From NCBI RefSeq assembly GCF_040712315.1, contig NC_134019.1, positions 36,055,873 to 36,119,872 on the forward strand: 64,000 bases of DNA. The letters are read 5' to 3'. Of this stretch, positions 24,001-36,511 are shown piece after piece. A model generated the notes under the pieces. It worked only from the letters and a program-made list of their open reading frames with translations. It did not search any database and was not told the origin of the DNA. The DNA is from Castanea sativa. Taxonomy: Eukaryota; Streptophyta; Magnoliopsida; Fagales; Fagaceae. The stretch's first letter is position 1, and the number at the start of each line of letters is the position of its first letter. The translations under genes and the position numbers were made by a program.

Positions 24001-25061
24001 ACTGATTTTCGAATTTTCACTTAGAAAATTCCAGAACTTGAATTTTCACTTTATGAAATCATATTCGTCAAAGTCAAACATCATTATTACAATATATCCT
24101 TGTATATACCTATTTATACAACACATGCTTCATCGATCACAACATTATCCTTTGTTGAAGTTCCTCAAGCCATCAGTGTGGTCGTCCTCCGACCATAGCA
24201 ACCCCTCTTTGATAATTATGCAATCGTTCTTAGGCCTTTGTAGCCATCTTTCCGAATACATTTGTTGTCATTGTTCATTGTCTTTGTGTTAGCAATTTGC
24301 ATCTTCCATTCTTGTTTTGCTAGTCCATTCTACATCCAATTCGGTTATTCATGGTCACCTTCAAGACATCTTCACAAACTTACATTCCAAGCTCAAATTA
24401 TTATCAAGTTTCCACTTTGAGATTTGAGGAGGGATTTAAAAAAAGTCAAGCCCCAACCTTAGTCATGCCCAAGTCCAATTCTGTTTAGTATGCAAGCATA
24501 TACATAGTATTCTACTTGTTTTGCAAGTCTTGTAATTGGGCTTTAGTCTCCCATAAATGCTCTACTATGAGCTCATTGTAAAATGCAATTGAGAATAGTA
24601 AGGATGTTGTCACTAAGGGCTTTCTTTGTAAACGTAGGTTGTTAGGCTAAACCATGTATATCTCTTTGCTTTCACGCTCTTTTCTCTATATTATATTATT
24701 TTATTCTCTTACTTTTATTCTTACAAATAATATGAAAATTGAAGAGAGTATGAGGAAAAGGAAAGAAGAATTCAAGGAGTAATGCAGTCCAGCCCTATGC
24801 CGTACATCTATAACATATAATAAAGACTTGAACAATTACATCTATCTTATTGATTAGATGATTAAACACATCACACATAAAGTTAACTATTAATTAAATA
24901 CATAAGTATAAATTTAAATTACAAATAAATATCTTGATTGATTTAAATCTTATAATTGCCTCATATAAATCAATCCATAATTTATTAATGTATATTGATA
25001 TGAAGGATTAAGACCTGTTGCAAGGTCTTACACCAAGTGCAATTGAATCCAATGACAGAAG

Positions 25062-25098
<37 letters not shown>

Positions 25099-27402
25099 CC
25101 TTTTAACTTTGTTCGATACTTGTTTTTATTTTATTTTTATAAAATATTATTTTTGCCTCTAAAGTTTGCATAAAATTTATTTTTCATCCCTAAAATTTCA
25201 AAAATTCTTTTTTGTTCCCAAAATTATTGAAAATTCAAAACTTTCAAAACTATTTGTCTTTAAACTTTAAAATAAGATATTTTTCATCCTTACTTTTGCT
25301 CCTAAATTACTGGGAGAAAAAAAAAAGAAACTCTTTATAAAGTTTAAGGCTTAAAAATTAAAATTTTAATGTTTACATATAAGAAAACAAAATTCGGGTA
25401 AATTTTAGGGATAATTTTTTTATTATTATTTTTTTTTTTACTTTTTGTTTCTAATTGCATTCGATGCATCTCAATCGTGATACCAAAAGTAGAGTAAATA
25501 TCTTCCAAAATTCATAAAAGAATAATAAAATGAAAGGACGATGTTGAATGTTCTTGTAGGATAAGTTTGACATGTTAGTGGAAGTATTTTAATTTATATA
25601 TATAAGCATTTTAATCGTGATAAAATGAGAAGTTGATTAATCATGACTTTACATGTGATACGAAATAAGTCAACTTCTCCCTTCTCCCTTCAAAAACCCA
25701 CGTGTCAGCATTAATCTATCTTGCATCCGTTGATATATTAGTTATAATATACAAATTTTTATTGTAACCTTTGTTACCATTTTGATGCCTTTAATAGTTT
25801 AATTGTGAGTATTGAAAAAAGTGGTGGATTTATATATATATAGAAGAGAGTAGGATTTTAACTTGTGGAGTAGATGATTGCTTTCTATTATTGGACTAAA
25901 ATACTAATTAGTTTTTTGTACAAATAGAGTTTAAACATAAACTTTTTATTCAACGATAAAATATTTTATTAGTTGAGGAAATTATAACTCGTTTTATCAA
26001 GTTTTTAGTTCACTACTCAGAGTTTACTATAGCATCAATTATGGCAAAAACTGTGATAAAAAGAAGTGATTAATTATTAAGAATCTTCTCAAAAATAATC
26101 AACATGAAGCTAAGATGATCCTTGTTTCCATCTTCTTTAATAGACATGAGTGGTATCATTTTTGTAAAGTAAAAACTACAAATAAATAAATAAAAATAAT
26201 TAAAGAAATACGAGGCAAGGACATATAGTACGAGCTCTTCATCATTGACAACTTGACACCATCCATCTTTTGAATAAGCATGCGTCAAGGCTTTGTTTTA
26301 GGTCAACCCATGGCATGTGATTTTGGTTCACAAAACATTTTGGATTTTTTAAATTCTTCAATTATTAACAATAAAACAGTGACGATAAGAGGGGCAAGGG
26401 GTGACCTCCCTCCAAAACTCCTATACCATAGGAGTCTTTAAAAATTCTATATTTCCTTGCCTTCCACCAAAGAAATAATTAATTTCATGATTTTTTTTTT
26501 GATAGGATAAGAAAAATATTTCTTGAAAGTTGAAACTAATGGCACTTTGGTCTTTTAAAAAATATTTAAACTCAAGTTTCTCATGTCACATCACTTTTAA
26601 ATTTAAATCATATTTATCTAAAACTTAAAATTAATTGGTTCCATAATTTAAATACAGTATAAAATTGGAGGGGGTTAGGGAACACTCTACATATGTCTTA
26701 TCTTACAACACTAAATCCTTGAAGTTTTTATCCATCTATTAATCTATTTCCCCTTAATCCTTGACTCTTTTAATTTTTTAAACTCTAAACTTTTGCTATA
26801 AATCCAAATTTTATATAATGTCAATAATAGAGTAAGAAATTGAATTCTACCTACATAATTTTTCAAAATATACAACTTTTCAAATATATTGTTACATTTT
26901 TAAACAACTTTACATTGATTTACTTTGAATAATTGAATTATGTTTTTAAACTTTATGTTTTTAGGTTAATCTCTTTGAGTTGATTGTTATTAGAGTTAAG
27001 TTGATTAGTTTTGTTAATTAAGTAATCAATGATAAAATATATATTAGATTTTGTATGACGATTATAATATTACTGCATTGTTGAATATTTATTTATTTTA
27101 TTAATTTTGACCATTTTTTAAAAATAATTTTGCTTCCAATCTTGCCCCTCAACTGAAATCATGGTTCCAATATTTGTGTACAAAAGTAAAGATTCCTTTA
27201 CAAAATCATCTTTTGTTTTGTCATGAAGCCTAGTTTTGCCAAGAAAAAAATAAATGAATCATTTAGGTGCAGAAGCAATACAACAATACAACAACATTCA
27301 AATCCGAAAATTCCAAACTTTTTGGTTTTGGGTTCCAAATAGTAAATGTCTAAAGTGCGCACACATTCATTTGGGGAAAAAATTATAAAAATTTTAACAC
27401 AA

Positions 27403-27406
<4 letters not shown>

Positions 27407-27478
<72 letters not shown>
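27407..27478. repeat. (TA)n microsatellite
   Basis: About 36 uninterrupted TA units. Confidence 0.95.
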
Positions 27479-27479
<1 letters not shown>

Positions 27480-27571
27480 CTAGAACAGGAGGGAAGGAGT
27501 TAGAGCATTTTGATAAACAAGTCATATACACCTCATTGAGAAGAATTTGATTTGTTTGTGTGAGTTGTACG

Positions 27572-27634
27572 TTCATATTGTTAGAATATATTAAGACAGT
27601 ACATATATGTTCATATTGTTAGAATATATTAAGA
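27572..27634. repeat. Short direct repeat
   Basis: GTTCATATTGTTAGAATATA TTAAGA occurs twice, 37 bp apart. Confidence 0.85.
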
Positions 27635-28225
27635 TATTACACAATATGATACTATCATCATAAATAACGTAGTCAATTATTTTATATAACAGGTTTATCA
27701 AAAAATGATATTATATATACAGAATACAGATAATTGATCAAATATTTGATTTCATCAACGGGCTAGGGAGGTGCAAGTACTGATAATTTAGTTAATTATA
27801 CTACAAATAAAAATATTGCATCTAAAAATTAACGGCAATGGCAATACCAGATCTCTCACCAACAACCTAGTTAATTAGTTAATAAAAAAATTAAAAAATT
27901 ATTACAATATTCAAGAAAAGTAGTTGGGTACGTGCACTTTCCATTGAATTTAATTAAGATTGATTTAAAAAAAAATTAGAGCTAATAACTTGGGTAGATA
28001 CTATATAAGCCAGTTGCTGACTTGCTTCCCAAACCAAGATCAAGTTTCAATATTTAATTAATTGCCTCCTTAAGTTCTATGAATACAGCTTCACTTTGCC
28101 TTCTTCCCTGCTGGCATGCCTCAAGCCAATGAACAATTCCTCAAAAGAATTTATATTTCCAAAAAAAAAAAAAAATCCCAAGCAAGTGATCTTCAATAAT
28201 TAGTTTAATTTTTTTTTAATCTTGC

Positions 28226-28362
28226 TTTATTTTCCTGATGGAATAACTGCAATAGTTCAAATCCATTGTTTAATTACTAGCACTGTGCAGTATGCACTTT
28301 TAAATCCATTGCTTATTTTTCCTGATGGAATATAACTGCAATAGTTCAAATCCATTGCTTTA
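28226..28362. repeat. Direct repeat upstream of the organ-specific gene
   Basis: TTCCTGATGGAAT, then (in the second copy after an extra AT) AACTGCAATAGTTCAAATCC ATTG, occurs twice about 87 bp apart, roughly 200-320 bp upstream of the TATA box at 28545. Confidence 0.85.
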
Positions 28363-28544
28363 GATTTCGAGCTGTTCATAGTCTAAGGAGCTTTTTTGGA
28401 CTATCTGACCGACCATGACATCATCCAAGAAAATATCTTATATATAAATATATTTGCAAAGCTTTAAGTTTTTGGGATCACAAATTTTATTTATATTAGT
28501 AATAATGAATTGTATTAAAAATATTAGACTTGACATTATTGGCC

Positions 28545-28552
28545 TATAAAAG
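28545..28552 (+). promoter_or_regulatory. TATA box of the organ-specific protein gene
   Basis: TATAAAAG lies 75 bp upstream of the start codon, giving an expected start near 28575 and a leader of about 50 bases. Confidence 0.75.
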
Positions 28553-28626
28553 GTATTAGTCAGAGGTTGATAGTAATACCATTCAAAGTAACAAATCTAA
28601 GAGTCTATCAACAGGATACCCAAGAC

Positions 28627-29178
28627 ATGAAATCTATCTTAGTCTTAGCTATCTTCTTTCTCTTTTCTCTTCTCTTGGTAAGACTTTCATACTAACATGT
28701 TAAATTCCTGTTTATTACCAGTGTTTGCATTATTTCAATTCTCCTAAATCATCTTAGTTAACTTGAATTTCATCATTGTCAAATTTGAGTTGGATTTGTG
28801 AGGTTCTTATTAACAAATAGTCACGTCTAAAACTCTTCAAACACATTAGTCTTTTCATTGCTTTTCTTAATTTGCAGATATGCATTCTTCTTATGCTAAC
28901 TTGTGTTTTGTGCACAATAGTTTGTCAACCCCAACGATGCTAGAAAAGACACAGGAGACTACTGGAAAAGCATAATGAAAGACCAACCTATCCCGGAGGC
29001 AATCAAAGAACTTTTTCATCGAGATCCACCGTATCTCTTTGATGCAACAAAAAAGGACCATTTTGTTCTGGATTTTGACGCTAGGCCTAATGCTATTATA
29101 TATCATGCCAAAGAAGAGAAGCCTAATATCAAGGACTTTGAACCAAATTACCATGGTTCGGAGCTGAAAGAAGAGTAG
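28627..29178 (+). CDS. Organ-specific protein S2/P4-like, small secreted protein
   Basis: Two exons: 28627-28677 (17 codons, hydrophobic signal peptide MKSILVLAIFFLFSLLL) and 28921-29178 (85 codons plus stop), joined in phase 0 across a GTAAG...AATAG intron to give 102 residues. After the signal comes NARKD-type sequence (here NDARKDTGDYWKSIMKDQP), then one copy of the family repeat (FVLDFDARPNAIIYHAK) and a second partial one (IKDFEPNYHG). This is the layout of the plant 'organ specific protein' family (S2/P4), which is short with acidic/aromatic repeats; its biochemical role is unknown. An alternative acceptor at 28877 would shift the frame, which supports 28921. A good TATA box lies upstream. 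Confidence 0.88.
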
Positions 29179-32100
29179 TTCTTTGTTGAACATATCAAGC
29201 AGGGTTGAAGCTTCTAATGCATATATATATATATGATCGTGATTCTGTTGTGTGTCATCTGATTAGACAAAGTATGTAGCAGAAGTCTCATGTTTGTACA
29301 ATTTCATTTAGTGTTTGGTTAGTGATTAATTGAAGCTTGTTTTGGAGGAGAATGACTGGTTTATAAATCTTGTTCTTTGTTTAAACATTGGAAATTATTT
29401 AAGTTTATGACCTTCTCAATTTTTTGGTTTGATTACTTTGGAGGTTTAGTCTTCTCAGCAAGATTGTGAACGTCTATGGAAAACAGGAAAAGCTTTAAGC
29501 TTAAGCTTGATAAATTTTAAGCATTTCATGCCTTCCAGTAAAACTTATGCTCATCAAAATTGTGAAAATCTATGAAAAGTTTTACACTTCTGCCTCCCAG
29601 GTCTACATAATTACAAATCCAACATACCTCAAACACCTAATTCGATACCATGATAAGAACAAATCAATTGGGAGCCTGGGAGATATGTTGGAAATTTGAG
29701 CTTTGGTTTTGGTTGTCCTCATTTCTCTCTAATTAAGCATGTTGGAAATTTGAAGGTTGAAATGTTTATAGTTAAAGATACCAAGGCTCAAGTCAGTTGT
29801 TCTGGTTATTGTATCTAATCATACTTAGAGTGTAAGCAAAGTAATCTTATAAGTAAAATAATCATAATCTTACTTGAAGTGCAAAATCTTACTCCTATTT
29901 ATATTGCAAGTATATTGTAACCCTAAATTAATGCCTTTAACCTAGAGACAGAGGTTCACATAGCTTGCTTGCAAAGGTACAAAGTACAAACTAGTATTGG
30001 TAAATGAAAGATCTTGTGTATTCTTGCAACAGGCGCTCTCGAGGTAATTAATATCCTTCAATGGATTCATTGTAATACTTAATAATAAAGATATAATTAT
30101 CAAAGGCTTTTCACCGTAGATATAGGCCATTAGAGTAAAACTGTGTTAATTAATTAATTTCCATATGTTCTCACTCTTTCTTTTTCTTTCTCTTTGTCAC
30201 TTTAATTTTTTTTTATTGTTTTCTATACACTTAACAGATATCATCATCATCCATCATCATAGTATTAAAGTCATGTTTTACATTTTTTTTAATATTTATT
30301 TTATTTAATATGGTGCGTGAAATATGGATCTGTTTTCCCCATATGATCGATGCTGTTTGAAACAACATCAACATGGAGTCATAGACTGATAAATAGTATA
30401 GGGCAGAGGCGGCTTAAGCAGCAGCACTGAATTTTCAATACTGCACCTTAAGAGCGCTTCATGCACAACAGTTTCTGCCCCAGACCTCTTTATCATATCA
30501 GTTTAGATAGTGCGCTAGCAAGGAGAAACCATTTTTGTGGTGCCAAGGCAGGTTCTTTAATTGTTATATGGACATACTTGTATGTGCACCATGATAAAAA
30601 CAAATCAACTTCCAATTTATTTGATGCTTCCTCCGGAAGGATTTGATATAATTGTGTTTCCCATACCTGTATTCTGAGATGCGTCTCCTTTTCCATCAAT
30701 GCAGCATGGAGAATATCGATTGCAATATGTCCCAAAAATATATCAAATGTTCACAAATACTTGGGCATTAGTGCTAGTATGATCCCACCTTGAAATATGT
30801 TGTGTTTGTAGTATTGTTGAGGGGGACCAGAGAATGAAATGATTTTTTTTTTTTCTCAATGTAATTATAGGGTGCTGATAACGGAGCTTTGAATGCGTTT
30901 TTGTTGAGTTTAATTACTTTATAAGTTTATATAAATCAATAATATTTAAATTCTCCAAAAATCTAGATTTTTAAATTAAATTATATATTATTAAGTATGA
31001 TATATAATTTAAATATCTAAAAAGAAATTAAATATCTAATCAAATATTACATTTTATATTTATATGATGAGTAATATTACAAACACAATAATTTTTTATA
31101 GCTTTTTTCATAATAGTTGAATTGGTAAGCTCTTCATGATTTTTATTTGGACCAACTAGTGATATTATTTTATTACCAACTATTAATAGCTTGCCACTTA
31201 GAAAGATGTCAATTTTTTTGTGAACTTATTTATTTACATTGACTTATAGTTATATACTTATATGATATAATAGGCAATTTATATGTTATATTATATTATA
31301 TTATATACACATAATACGTACAATTAAAAAAAATAAAAAAAGGATCTTCTCAAAAATAATTATAAAGAGGAATCGAAGAGGAGTCACATCACACATGGGG
31401 AGTAGATAAAATAGATTAAATACTGTTTAGCTTTTGGAGTGTCTAATTTTTTAACCACACACGTGGAGTGTGGAGGTTATAATTGAAAGGCACTTGAGCT
31501 TAACAATTAGAGAAACTCTAGAATAAAACAACTATGAAGGAAAGAAGAAAAAACTAATCAGACACAAAGATGAATGAGAAAAACTGAGAAAATGATGGAA
31601 AAGAGAGGGAGAGAGAAAGGAGAAAAACCGAAAAGAGTAAAAAAGACTCACTTATAATGGGTGTTGAATAGGTTGCCTATCAGCCCAAATGCAAATCAAC
31701 TGGTATTGTTTTTGGAAGACAAAGGAGACAAGTGGACAGAACACAGCCTCCTTCCACTGTTAATTCCAAAGTAAGCTAAAAAAGAAAGAATTTGAATGAG
31801 GAAATATGAAGCCACTTTTTGTATCCTTTATTTTTTGAAATAATTGTTGTGAAAATATTGTGTATATAGTATTTGTAAAAAATAAAAAAAATGTTATGTT
31901 CACAATACTTTTACAATCAATCATATAGAGTTGATAAGCTGTTATTGATCCTAATTTGAATCTACAATTTAAAAATAATAGGTAAAAATTTGTAATATAA
32001 GATTTGTTGTAATAATATTGTGTGCGTAGCATTTCTAAAAAAGAGCTTTTATTGTATTGATGTCCAGATAACTATTTGTGTTTTTTTTTAACGAAAAGTT

Positions 32101-33276
32101 GAAAGGGAGATAAATTTAATGGAGAAATTGGGGGGCCAGGAACTTATAGCTCCACCACTGCCTTTAAACCTTGTTGTGATAACCTTGGTTTCAATGAGAA
32201 ATAGGTAAAAGGTGGATAAAAAATGGAAACTTTCTTTGTCCAAAAACATTTGATATTTGTGGGCTATAAATATCATATATTTGAGCATCAAGTTAATTAT
32301 TATCAATAAAATTTCCATAGTATTTGTTTCAACTTTTCTTTGTGAATTCAAGATTTTCTCAAGCGTTCATGTGCTTTTGAAGAAAAAATAAATGTGTATT
32401 CTATTTCATGGGACTAATCCACTGTGTCAAATAGAAGGTTTTCTCAAGAATTCCTGTACTTTTCTTGAAATAGATGTAGGGAAAAATTGGATCCAATACG
32501 CTAAACCCATTAACATGATGATGCGTTTACTTTATTTCACCATTGAAATGAGTACAGTGCATTAGAGGCATTAAACTCAAGCCAAGTTCATATATATATA
32601 TATTCTATTTTTTGATACTAATCTACTGCACGCGTCAAATAAAAAAGGGTCAATATGACTCCATATGTATGGTCGATTCACACGCTCCAAGCTAACCAAA
32701 ATTTAATTGTCTTTTTAAGTCAGGAAATCTCTCTAGATCTCTCTCTCTCTCTCTGGATATATATTTTTTTTTTCTTCGATCAAGTTCAAGTTAAGTTCAG
32801 CCAATTGCAAAATCTCCCCCACCTCAAGTTTCAGGTTTATGTAAGGAATATTCTTCGTTCACTTTGGTCAAGGCCTACTAGGTAAAAGATTTGAAGCTAA
32901 GTCTAAGAGGAGGAATGATTTTTAAACAGACACGTAAATACATGCACACATCAAGTCATCAACTATGAAATTAGGCAAAGTTAGTGGTGTGAACTGTATG
33001 AAAATGAAAGCAGAAAAGCATAATTGCATAAACAATCCTATAATTTTAATAAAAAAATGCAAGTGCTATTCAAGTCTAACTAGATGTAAATCTCAAAAAT
33101 AAGAACTTGTTATACAGAAAAACTACTTTCTTCATTGATAAACTACAAACCATAAAACCACAATTACAAGAAACATCGCTGGTCTACATTTATTTAACAC
33201 TATACTAGGCTCATGTATTCATGCGCCACAGTAGCATTAGGACCAGATAAAACATCATCACTTTGCTATTAGACTA
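29179..33276. other. Intergenic spacer
   Basis: No gene recognised. A less AT-rich stretch at 30400-30740 has short ORFs on both strands without family features; it may be a decayed gene or transposon fragment. 31850-32040 repeats TTGTGAAAATATTGTGTATA-type sequence and 32100-32165 resembles transposon debris. Confidence 0.5.
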
Positions 33277-34376
33277 CTAAATTGACACAGGTTTCGGGAC
33301 CCATACAAAATTATCTGCTGGGAAGAAATGGCACACGCTGGAGGTCCCTGGCTGAACCCCAAGCACACGAAAAGATACATGATCAGGGCTCCATTGAGAG
33401 GTATCCATGTGACAAACAGTTATAGCCTCCACCAAATCACCATTCTCACCACCAAGTGTTACCTTAAACACCTTGTTCTCACTGTGTTGGCTATGGCAAT
33501 AGAAAATGGTATAAGGATAAGGCATGGTATGACATGCTACCATCTTGGGAGCTGGAATTTCCTCAGGCATCTTTAGGAAAGTGTAGTTTTGATAAAGGGT
33601 GGTTGACTTGGTGAGGTGGGAGGTACTTAGAACTTGGAAAGGAGAGTACTCCAACCCCATTATGCCACGTGTGAAATCAAGCATGGACTCTAAGGAAGTG
33701 GCACAGAACTTGGTCTCTCCTTTGAGGGGTTTAGTCTCACATTCTTTGAGTGTATCTTTCATGGCTTTGGCTTGGGGAGACTCAGAAGAGAAAGAGAAGA
33801 ATTCAAGAAGGTATGGGAGTAGTTTTGATGAGAAGGGAATTGGGTCAGCTTCTTCTCTTGGCAACAAATGAGGAGAAGTTGAAGGATCTCTCTTAGGGAA
33901 ATAGATGGGCAATTTTTTCCCTACCTTTAGATCCTTAACAGTGAAGAAGATCATTGAAGAAGTGTCCATATGATCCATGTGGGTTGAATGATGAGCATGC
34001 ACATGTTCTTGCTTAGATTGATCATTCATGACATGTTGTTTCTGGGAATCATATAATATTATATGGACATCATCATGTTCCTTGCTATCACTGTCCATGC
34101 TAGGAACATCACCATTCATATGATTATGATCTATAAGCTCTTCTTGGTGAGTTTTGGTCAACTCCCTTGCTCCAATTCCATGAACAAACTGTAGAAAATT
34201 CAGTGACAAAGTGGGAATGGTTAATAAAATCCTAATCAGAAACTTCAAAAAGTCAATACTATTTCTTCTGAAAGACGTGAATATTGCAATATATAAGAAA
34301 CAACTACAATTTTGAGATTACCAGAACGATTAAGAGATGAAGGAAGAGGCTCCAAGATGCAAACCCAATACCCATC
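33277..34376 (-). CDS. BURP domain-containing protein
   Basis: Plant-specific secreted or wall-associated protein; the family includes USP, RD22, BNM2 and the polygalacturonase beta subunit. Two exons: 34376-34323 (18 codons, signal peptide MGIGFASWSLFLHLLIVL) and 34188-33277 (303 codons plus stop), phase 0, total 321 residues. Acceptor TTTCTACAG precedes exon 2. After a His-rich variable linker (about residues 60-95) the BURP domain runs from FFTVKDLKVGK (about 99) to the end. It has LPREEADPIPF, KGETKFCATSLESMLDF and four CH pairs spaced CH-X10-CH-X26-CH-X25-CH, within the family rule. No long repeat region, so a USP/BNM2-like short form rather than RD22. A paralogous pseudogene lies 22 kb away on the same strand. 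A longer single-exon start at 34248 would lack a plausible relation to the paralogue's 18-codon first exon. Confidence 0.9.
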
Positions 34377-35255
34377 TTTCTTCTTTGGTCAAAGAATTTC
34401 AACTTTGTCTATCCTATATTGAAAGGAAAGAACACAAGCACCAAATGAAAAGTGAATCTAACATATTTCATCAAAAGCAAATTGAATAAAGCCAAGAGCT
34501 AGTAGCCTAGGTCATATAACATCCTTAACTATTCCTCTATAGTCTATCCCACAACAACTAACACAAAAAAAATGGAGAGAGAAGAAGAAGAGATAGAGTG
34601 ATACCTTTCGAAAGGAATGCTCATTCCTGCTGGGCGAGAAAGATTATAGTGGCTCAGAATATATTAATCTTTTTTTTTTTTTTTTGAGAAACAGAATATA
34701 TTAATCTAGTAAATAGCCAAATTCGTTTTTAATAGGGTGAATTTTCCCCTTTGAGGAAATGAATAAAGACCATTATTGCTTAAAATTGCTCTTGACGCAC
34801 CTTAGTTGGCATATTAATTTTAATGTCTCAATGAGTTTATTGAGGCAATTTTTTTAGTAACTTACCAATTGTAGACCTGACAAGTGGTTGGTAATAATAT
34901 TAAAACCTTATTTGATGTTATCTTAAAATCTGAATCTCAGTCTAATGGAATGGAAAGATTTTTTTTTTTTTTTTTGGAGGAAATAATGGAATGGGAAGTG
35001 ATTGATAATAAAAGTGGGGTAAATGATGATGTAATGTAATAATGATTTTTGGTTACTAATAATTTACCAACTTAGTAAATTATTCAAAATAATCATGAAA
35101 AAGTTACGTCGCTGATAGATTTATTATTCCAAAGCTAATTTAATCAAAGATTTCAAAAGCAACTTTGAAAAGGTGGAAAACGAACTAATGAGCTCTAGCA
35201 TCCCCCATGGTGGCGTGAGGTTGCAGTTTACATTTCATGGGGCCTCTAAGTTAGT

Positions 35256-35315
<60 letters not shown>

Positions 35316-35639
35316 AAGAGAAGAAGCAGAAGGAAAACAAAAAAAAACAAAAGAGGGGGGGGGGGTGGAGAAATGAATAACATGCCTATAATTTAATAAT
35401 TTTAAATAACTTATTTATTAAAGGAAAAAGTTAACAATGCACAAAGGCAATGTTTTATGAATATTTTTAGAAATTTTTTATAAAAATAAAAACTTATTTT
35501 TTAAAATGCTTTTTATATTTCTATAAAAGTGATATTAAAACTTTTCTAATATAATATATTAACAATACTCTAAGAACGCCCGTTAACTGAACCATTTATT
35601 AATTATGAGACAAAAATATGAAAGTTAGATTATTTTTTA
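34377..35639. other. Spacer upstream of the BURP gene
   Basis: AT-rich, with T-runs (34670-34686, 34960-34976), a (TA)n at 35258-35313 and a G-run near 35356. Includes the BURP promoter; no clear TATA box identified. No other gene seen. Confidence 0.5.
35258..35313. repeat. (TA)n microsatellite
   Basis: About 28 TA units. Confidence 0.95.
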
Positions 35640-35675
35640 GGCCAAATACATTGTCTGGACTCTAAAGTTTCGTTG

Positions 35676-35680
35676 TTAAG
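35676..35680. repeat. 5' target-site duplication TTAAG of gypsy element 1
   Basis: TTAAG immediately before the LTR start TGTGGGGGAG, matching 44198-44202 after the LTR end. Confidence 0.85.
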
Positions 35681-36452
35681 TGTGGGGGAGTGGACCGAAA
35701 CTTTGCCCTGAGGACCTTAACCCGAAGAAAAGACTCTGAGAAATCCCATTCGAGAAATAGGCTCGGATCGGGATCTAACTAGGGGTGAGTGAGCCTCCCA
35801 ACAAGAGGAGGTCACTTGGGCCCGTTTTGAGGCCGCCCAAGAAGCTCGACTTCCCAATAAAACGCAGGCCAACCGTCGAATGGTCGTTGGTCTATCCAAG
35901 GACACCCTCCTTCACCTGCTTTCCCGAGGAACATGTCAAAGAAAACGCAGAGCCCAATGTAACAGTCACCTCTGCATTTAAGACTTCTCTCACCTAATGT
36001 CAGCTACATTAAATGTTGAATGACTGACCTGAACAGTGAGGACACCCCCAAAAGCCTACCTTCATGATCAAAAATGGCAGAAGAAGGTGCTGATGGGACA
36101 AATATCCCCTTAAATCCAACTAAGGGTAGGATAGCTGGATGAGGAAAATGATGACTATAAAAGGAAGGGAAGGGCAATAGGAGGATGAATCCAAAAAAAA
36201 AAAAAATTCCAAGGAAGAACAAGAGAGAAAGTGAGAAGAGTCATAACTTGTATTCATCCTTAAAAGCACATCTTTGTATCTCGGGAATACGATCCTTATA
36301 TATAAAAATCCTTGATTCAATTGTTTTTGTCTTCATCTATCTTGTTAATCTTTCCATTATGGATTTCTGTCTCCCATCCTTTACAAATTAGTTGTGTTGA
36401 TCAGGAATTCAAGGCTAGCTAGCTCTTTAATTTTGTGTTTTTGACTCTAACA
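35681..36452 (+). repeat. 5' LTR of gypsy element 1 (772 bp)
   Basis: TGTGGGGGAG ... TTTGACTCTAACA. It contains TATAAAAGG at 36156-36164 and is followed by ATCGGCACCATCTATGAGAA, a decayed version of the TGGCGCCGTCTGTGGG-type primer site seen in element 2. Confidence 0.85.
36156..36164 (+). promoter_or_regulatory. LTR TATA box
   Basis: TATAAAAGG within the 5' LTR of gypsy element 1, followed by a purine-rich leader. Confidence 0.6.
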
Positions 36453-36511
36453 ATCGGCACCATCTATGAGAAAATCCACCAAGCAATAGGATTATAACTT
36501 AGTTAGAGTCA

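Larger units (their letters stand above)
22998..28530. other. Intergenic AT-rich spacer
   Basis: No gene recognised. Notable items: a cluster of CGATCGAT-type words (23850-24000), a T-run (25068-25098), a long (TA)n (27407-27478), and direct repeats at 27572/27609 and 28226/28313. 24360-24660 has retrotransposon-LTR-like composition without identifiable ends. Confidence 0.5.
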
